Assembly (NCBI GenBank): GCA_947424995.1
Contig: CANDYO010000080.1
Coordinates: forward strand, 1 to 8,843
Origin: Rickettsiales bacterium
GTDB taxonomy: Bacteria; Pseudomonadota; Alphaproteobacteria; Rickettsiales; CANDYO01
Reading direction: 5' to 3'
Length of the DNA stretch: 8,843 nucleotides
A program made the translations under genes and the position numbers. Shown here one piece after another: positions 5,789 through 8,843 of the stretch. The notes under the pieces are model-generated. The model was given only the letters and a program-made list of their open reading frames with translations. It did no database searches and was not told where the DNA came from. How positions within the stretch are numbered: position 1 is the stretch's first letter; every line of letters starts with the position of its first letter.

Positions 5789-8458
5789 TTACAATAATTG
5801 TCTGATTACATAAGGCAAGATACCACCGTGATTGATATAATCAATTTCATTAGCTGTGTCAATACGGCATTGCAGAGTAATCTTATCAACCACTCCGTTA
5901 GCTCGCTTAATTTTACAAATTGCATCCATTTTTGGACTAATTTTACCATCTAATCCTTCAATGCTAAATTCTTCAGAACCATCTAGTCCCAAGCTAGCAT
6001 GAGTAACTCCGTCCTTAAACACTAATGGTAATATTCCCATTAGCACTAAGTTAGATCGATGAATACGTTCAAAGCTTTCGGCAATAACCGCTTTCACTCC
6101 AAGTAATAAAGTACCTTTTGCTGCCCAATCTCTTGATGATCCAGTACCATATTCTTTACCGGCCATAATTATCAATGGGCAATGATCTTTCTTATACTTC
6201 ATTGCCGCATCATAAATACTCATAACTTCATTAGTTGGGAGATATCTAGTCACTCCACCTTCAGTACCGGGCGCTAATAAATTTTTAATCCTAATATTCG
6301 CAAAAGTACCGCGCATCATCACTTCATGATGTCCACGTCTAGTTCCATAAGAATTAAAATCTTGTGGATCAACTCCTCTTTCCATTAGATATCTTGCTGC
6401 AGGACTTGCTTTGGCAATATTTCCTGCCGGAGAAATATGATCAGTGGTAATGCTATCACCAAATAAGGCTAGAAGCTTAGCATTTTTAATATCATTGAGT
6501 CTACCTGGCTTAACTGTCATTCCATCAAAATAGGGAGGATGTGCTACATAGGTACTACTACTTGCCCAATCATAATTCATCCCTTCACCAACTTTAATTT
6601 TTTTCCACTCTTCATCGCCACTAAATACGTTAGCATATTTTTCTTTAAACATCTTAGGAGTAACTGATTGTTCTAATAAGTCTTGAATTTCTTTATTGCT
6701 TGGCCAAATATCTTTCAAATATACATCTTTGCCATTTTTATCCTGACCCAGTGGATCTTTGCTTAAATTCATTTGCATAGAACCAGCAAGAGCATATGCC
6801 ACCACCAGCGGAGGAGAAGCCAAATAGCTTGCTTTAACCAATGGATGAATCCTGCCTTCAAAATTACGATTACCAGATAACACAGCTGTAACAACTAAAT
6901 CATTTTTAATAATTGAATCTTCTATTTCCTTTTTTAATGGACCAGAATTACCAATACAGGTTGTACAGCCATAACCAACTAGCTCAAAACCTAATTGATC
7001 AAGATATTGCTGCAGACCACTTTTATCAAGATATTCGGTTACAACTTGAGAGCCAGGAGCAAGTGAAGTCTTCACCCATGGCTTCACTTTCAAACCTAAG
7101 GCCACCGCTTTTTTAGCAACAAGTCCAGCAGCTAGCATAACACTTGGGTTAGAAGTATTAGTACAACTAGTGATCGCTGCAATCGCCACGTCGCCATTAG
7201 CCAATTTATAATTTTCTTTTTCAACTACTGCATTTTTCTCTAAGCTTTGATTAGCTTTAGCCATGCTTGGCAATTCTTTAATAAAAGACTCAGGACCTTC
7301 GCTTAGCAACACTCTATCTTGTGGACGTTTAGGTCCAGCAATACTTGGTTTAATCGTAGCAAGATCTAATTCAAATACATCACTAAACACTGGATCTACA
7401 GTATTTGTATCTCTCCACATTCCCTGCGCTTGAGCATATTCTTTTACTAGCTTTATTCTATGCGGATCTCTACCTGATAATTCTAAATAACGAATAGTTT
7501 CTTTATCTACAGGAAAAAATCCACAAGTGGCTCCATATTCAGGTGCCATATTAGCAATGGTGGCGCGATCAGCAAGAGGCAGATGATCAAGCCCTGAACC
7601 ATAATATTCAACAAACTTATTTACTACATTTTGCTGACGAAGAATTTGAGTAATCGTAAGCACCAAATCAGTTGCGGTTATTCCCTCTTGTAAGCTTCCA
7701 ACTAGTTTAAAACCTACAACTTCTGGAATTAACATCGACATCGGCTGTCCAAGCATCACTGCTTCAGCCTCAATTCCACCCACTCCCCAACCAAGTACGG
7801 CTAAGCCATTTACCATAGTAGTATGGCTATCAGTCCCAACTAAAGTATCAGGGTAAGCGTAATTCTCTTTAAGCCAAACAACTTGAGCCAAATATTCTAA
7901 ATTCACCTGATGACAAATCCCAGTACCAGGTGGCACAACCTTAAAGTTATTAAAAGCTTTTTGCCCCCAACGAAGAAACTCATAACGCTCAAAATTGCGC
8001 TGCATCTCAATCTTAACATTTTCTGCAAAAGCTGATTTAGTTCCAGCTTTATCTGCTTGCACTGAGTGATCGATGATCAGATCTACTGGTGATAATGGAT
8101 TAATCTTTAGCGGGTCTCCACCAAGCGCTACCATTGCATCACGCATTGCTGCTAAATCTACTACTGCTGGCACCCCAGTAAAATCTTGCATCAAAACTCT
8201 AGCTGGATTATAAGCAATTTCATGATCAATCCTGCGGTTCTTTAGCCAGTCAACACATGCTTTAACATCATCAACGGTAACCACTCGTCCATCTTCAAAA
8301 CGAAGTAAATTCTCTAAAACAATTTTGAGCGATACTGGCATCCTGCTTATATCAACAGCCAATTTTTTACCAGCCTCATTAATACTAAAATATTTATAGG
8401 TTTTACCTTCAATTACAAGATCACGCTTAACCCCTAAATTATCCTTACCAAATAGCAT
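5789..8458 (-). CDS. acnA: Aconitate hydratase, AcnA/IRP type
   Basis: This cytoplasmic TCA-cycle enzyme interconverts citrate and isocitrate through cis-aconitate on a [4Fe-4S] cluster. The 889-residue length fits the AcnA/IRP family, which differs from AcnB in domain order. Seen in the sequence: GTDSHTTMVNGLAVLGWGVGG at about 208-228; the first cluster ligand C432 in AITSCTNTSNP; the other two, C498 and C501, in GYGCTTCIGNSGPL; GDSITTDHISPAGN at 667-680 at the start of the swivel domain; and EYGTGSSRDWAAKG at 769-782 with the substrate-binding serine and arginine. Nothing key is missing, so it should be active. I chose ATG 8458 because a good AAGGAAGAGG ribosome binding site precedes it, the family N-terminus fits, and a longer frame starting at 8527 would add a Lys-rich 23-residue extension encoded over the promoter. 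It has its own promoter and terminator and so looks monocistronic. Confidence 0.98.
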   Translation of the reverse strand: MLFGKDNLGVKRDLVIEGKTYKYFSINEAGKKLAVDISRMPVSLKIVLENLLRFEDGRVVTVDDVKACVDWLKNRRIDHEIAYNPARVLMQDFTGVPAVVDLAAMRDAMVALGGDPLKINPLSPVDLIIDHSVQADKAGTKSAFAENVKIEMQRNFERYEFLRWGQKAFNNFKVVPPGTGICHQVNLEYLAQVVWLKENYAYPDTLVGTDSHTTMVNGLAVLGWGVGGIEAEAVMLGQPMSMLIPEVVGFKLVGSLQEGITATDLVLTITQILRQQNVVNKFVEYYGSGLDHLPLADRATIANMAPEYGATCGFFPVDKETIRYLELSGRDPHRIKLVKEYAQAQGMWRDTNTVDPVFSDVFELDLATIKPSIAGPKRPQDRVLLSEGPESFIKELPSMAKANQSLEKNAVVEKENYKLANGDVAIAAITSCTNTSNPSVMLAAGLVAKKAVALGLKVKPWVKTSLAPGSQVVTEYLDKSGLQQYLDQLGFELVGYGCTTCIGNSGPLKKEIEDSIIKNDLVVTAVLSGNRNFEGRIHPLVKASYLASPPLVVAYALAGSMQMNLSKDPLGQDKNGKDVYLKDIWPSNKEIQDLLEQSVTPKMFKEKYANVFSGDEEWKKIKVGEGMNYDWASSSTYVAHPPYFDGMTVKPGRLNDIKNAKLLALFGDSITTDHISPAGNIAKASPAARYLMERGVDPQDFNSYGTRRGHHEVMMRGTFANIRIKNLLAPGTEGGVTRYLPTNEVMSIYDAAMKYKKDHCPLIIMAGKEYGTGSSRDWAAKGTLLLGVKAVIAESFERIHRSNLVLMGILPLVFKDGVTHASLGLDGSEEFSIEGLDGKISPKMDAICKIKRANGVVDKITLQCRIDTANEIDYINHGGILPYVIRQLL

Positions 8459-8462
8459 AAAT

Positions 8463-8473
8463 ACCTCTTCCTT
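8463..8473 (-). promoter_or_regulatory. Ribosome binding site of acnA
   Basis: Read on the minus strand the site is AAGGAAGAGGT, ending four bases before ATG 8458. It is the only good Shine-Dalgarno match near the 5' end and decides the start codon in favour of 8458 over 8527. Confidence 0.82.
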
Positions 8474-8498
8474 TGATTTCAAAATATCTTCTACTATT

Positions 8499-8527
8499 AG
8501 TATATATTTTTTCTTTTTCAGAAACAA
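8499..8527 (-). promoter_or_regulatory. Sigma70-type promoter of acnA
   Basis: The -10 box is TATACT (8499-8504, one mismatch to TATAAT) and the -35 box is TTGTTT (8522-8527, TTG conserved). They are separated by the optimal 17 bases, and the spacer is A-rich. Transcription would begin near 8492, giving a leader of about 34 bases with no sign of a riboswitch. Confidence 0.65.
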
Positions 8528-8715
8528 GAGGGGAATGGTTTGAGAGCCGTTGGATGAAATAAATTTGTATGTAAGTTAACTATAGCAACAACACAATGCC
8601 ATCACCCTTGTAAAAGTTCACTAACTTAGGTTACGGATTCTGCGTCATCCTCCTAAGCTCAAGCAACGCCTAGCTATCTTAGGGATCCATGATCACCTCA
8701 AGCTCTTGATTTAGA
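8528..8715. other. Non-coding region upstream of acnA
   Basis: I see no gene or RNA gene here. The region is somewhat richer in GC than the flanking promoter and holds the imperfect palindromic segment around 8641-8691. Apart from that segment I see nothing definable. Confidence 0.5.
8645..8691. repeat. Imperfect palindromic element, resembling small interspersed repeats of rickettsiae
   Basis: CCTAAG at 8652-8657 pairs with CTTAGG at 8678-8683, and the flanks extend the symmetry imperfectly (TCATCC on the left, GGATCCATGA on the right). The GTCATCC...GGATCCATGA framing is reminiscent of the short palindromic repeats scattered in Rickettsia genomes. Only one copy is in the window, so repetitiveness is not shown here. 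It has no T-run and is not a clear terminator. Confidence 0.35.
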
Positions 8716-8843
8716 ATGGATTGTATATTCAAAATATACTCAAAACTCTGTAAAAAAGTAAGTAATGTAGTTAGAGTTATTGGTAAGGTTTATATAGGCC
8801 TTATCAATGGGGCGAACAGTACGCTTGATGGATTGATCACTAA
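8716..8843 (+). CDS. Possible 5' end of a small divergent gene, cut by the window edge
   Basis: From ATG 8716 the frame is open for 42 codons to the window edge, beginning MDCIFKIYSKLCKKVSNVV and continuing with alternating hydrophobic and polar residues that would suit a helix. No clear Shine-Dalgarno precedes the ATG and no strong promoter is visible. A perfect 7-bp inverted repeat lies inside the first codons. On the opposite strand a 34-codon frame (ending at TGA near 8740) also looks protein-like and could instead be the C-terminus of a gene entering from the right. Similarity to any family is not recognised, so both are tentative. Confidence 0.28.
   Translation, partial: MDCIFKIYSKLCKKVSNVVRVIGKVYIGLINGANSTLDGLIT
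8723..8739. promoter_or_regulatory. Perfect operator-like palindrome GTATATT-CAA-AATATAC
   Basis: A perfect 7-bp inverted repeat with a 3-base centre. Size and symmetry fit the half-sites of a small dimeric helix-turn-helix repressor. The short loop makes it also able to form a weak hairpin. AT-rich DNA produces such palindromes by chance fairly often, so a binding function is only a suggestion. Confidence 0.3.

Noticed and set aside
6913..7116. Plus-strand open frame inside acnA
   Set aside because: Antisense to the highly conserved iron-sulfur cysteine region; composition explained by the aconitase codons.
8459..8527. A 23-residue Lys-rich N-terminal extension of aconitase from an upstream ATG at 8527
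   Set aside because: It overlaps the -35 and -10 boxes of the promoter, has no ribosome binding site, and is absent from the usual family N-terminus; ATG 8458 has a strong site.
1..8843. CRISPR array, tRNA or rRNA gene
   Set aside because: No regularly spaced direct repeats and no recognisable tRNA or rRNA conserved segments were seen on either strand.

Overview
The window is AT-rich and gene-dense, and every confident gene lies on the minus strand. It holds one well-known metabolic gene, aconitase (acnA-type), followed in the same direction by two very large adjacent genes. Those two are clearly paralogous to each other and belong to no family I can name with confidence. Low GC, an AcnA/IRP-type aconitase, a degenerate ankyrin-like segment in both unknown proteins, and large proteins without signal peptides suggest an intracellular or host-associated alphaproteobacterium, most likely of the Rickettsiales/Holosporales type. 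That assignment is an inference from style, not a database match.

Layout, right to left in the direction of transcription. The right edge (8716-8843) may carry the start of a divergent plus-strand gene cut off by the window. The stretch 8528-8715 is non-coding and contains a palindromic repeat-like segment. A good sigma70-type promoter (8499-8527) and ribosome binding site precede acnA (5789-8458). AcnA has all three iron-sulfur cysteines and the substrate-binding motifs, so it looks fully functional. A strong intrinsic terminator (5729-5764) follows acnA. Only 13 bases after its T-tract comes the start of the first unknown gene (2815-5715, 966 aa). The second unknown gene (160-2814, 884 aa) begins directly after the stop codon of the first (TAA then ATG with no gap), so the two are almost certainly cotranscribed and translationally coupled. 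The left edge (1-159) is mostly non-coding and may hold the tail of another element.

The two paralogues share the same architecture along their whole length: a conserved N-terminal module, one degenerate ankyrin-like segment, a central block with a YTIRRGYN...C-x-GG-x-INKLAY motif, a helical C-terminal region and a tail with SWVxxVGG followed by a basic KRK patch. The 966-aa copy carries four tandem 30-residue helical repeats with no gaps (residues 771-890), while the 884-aa copy has about two diverged units. This looks like an expanding, diversifying family of large cytoplasmic or secreted proteins, and host-directed effectors are the most attractive hypothesis. The pair is the most interesting content of the window.
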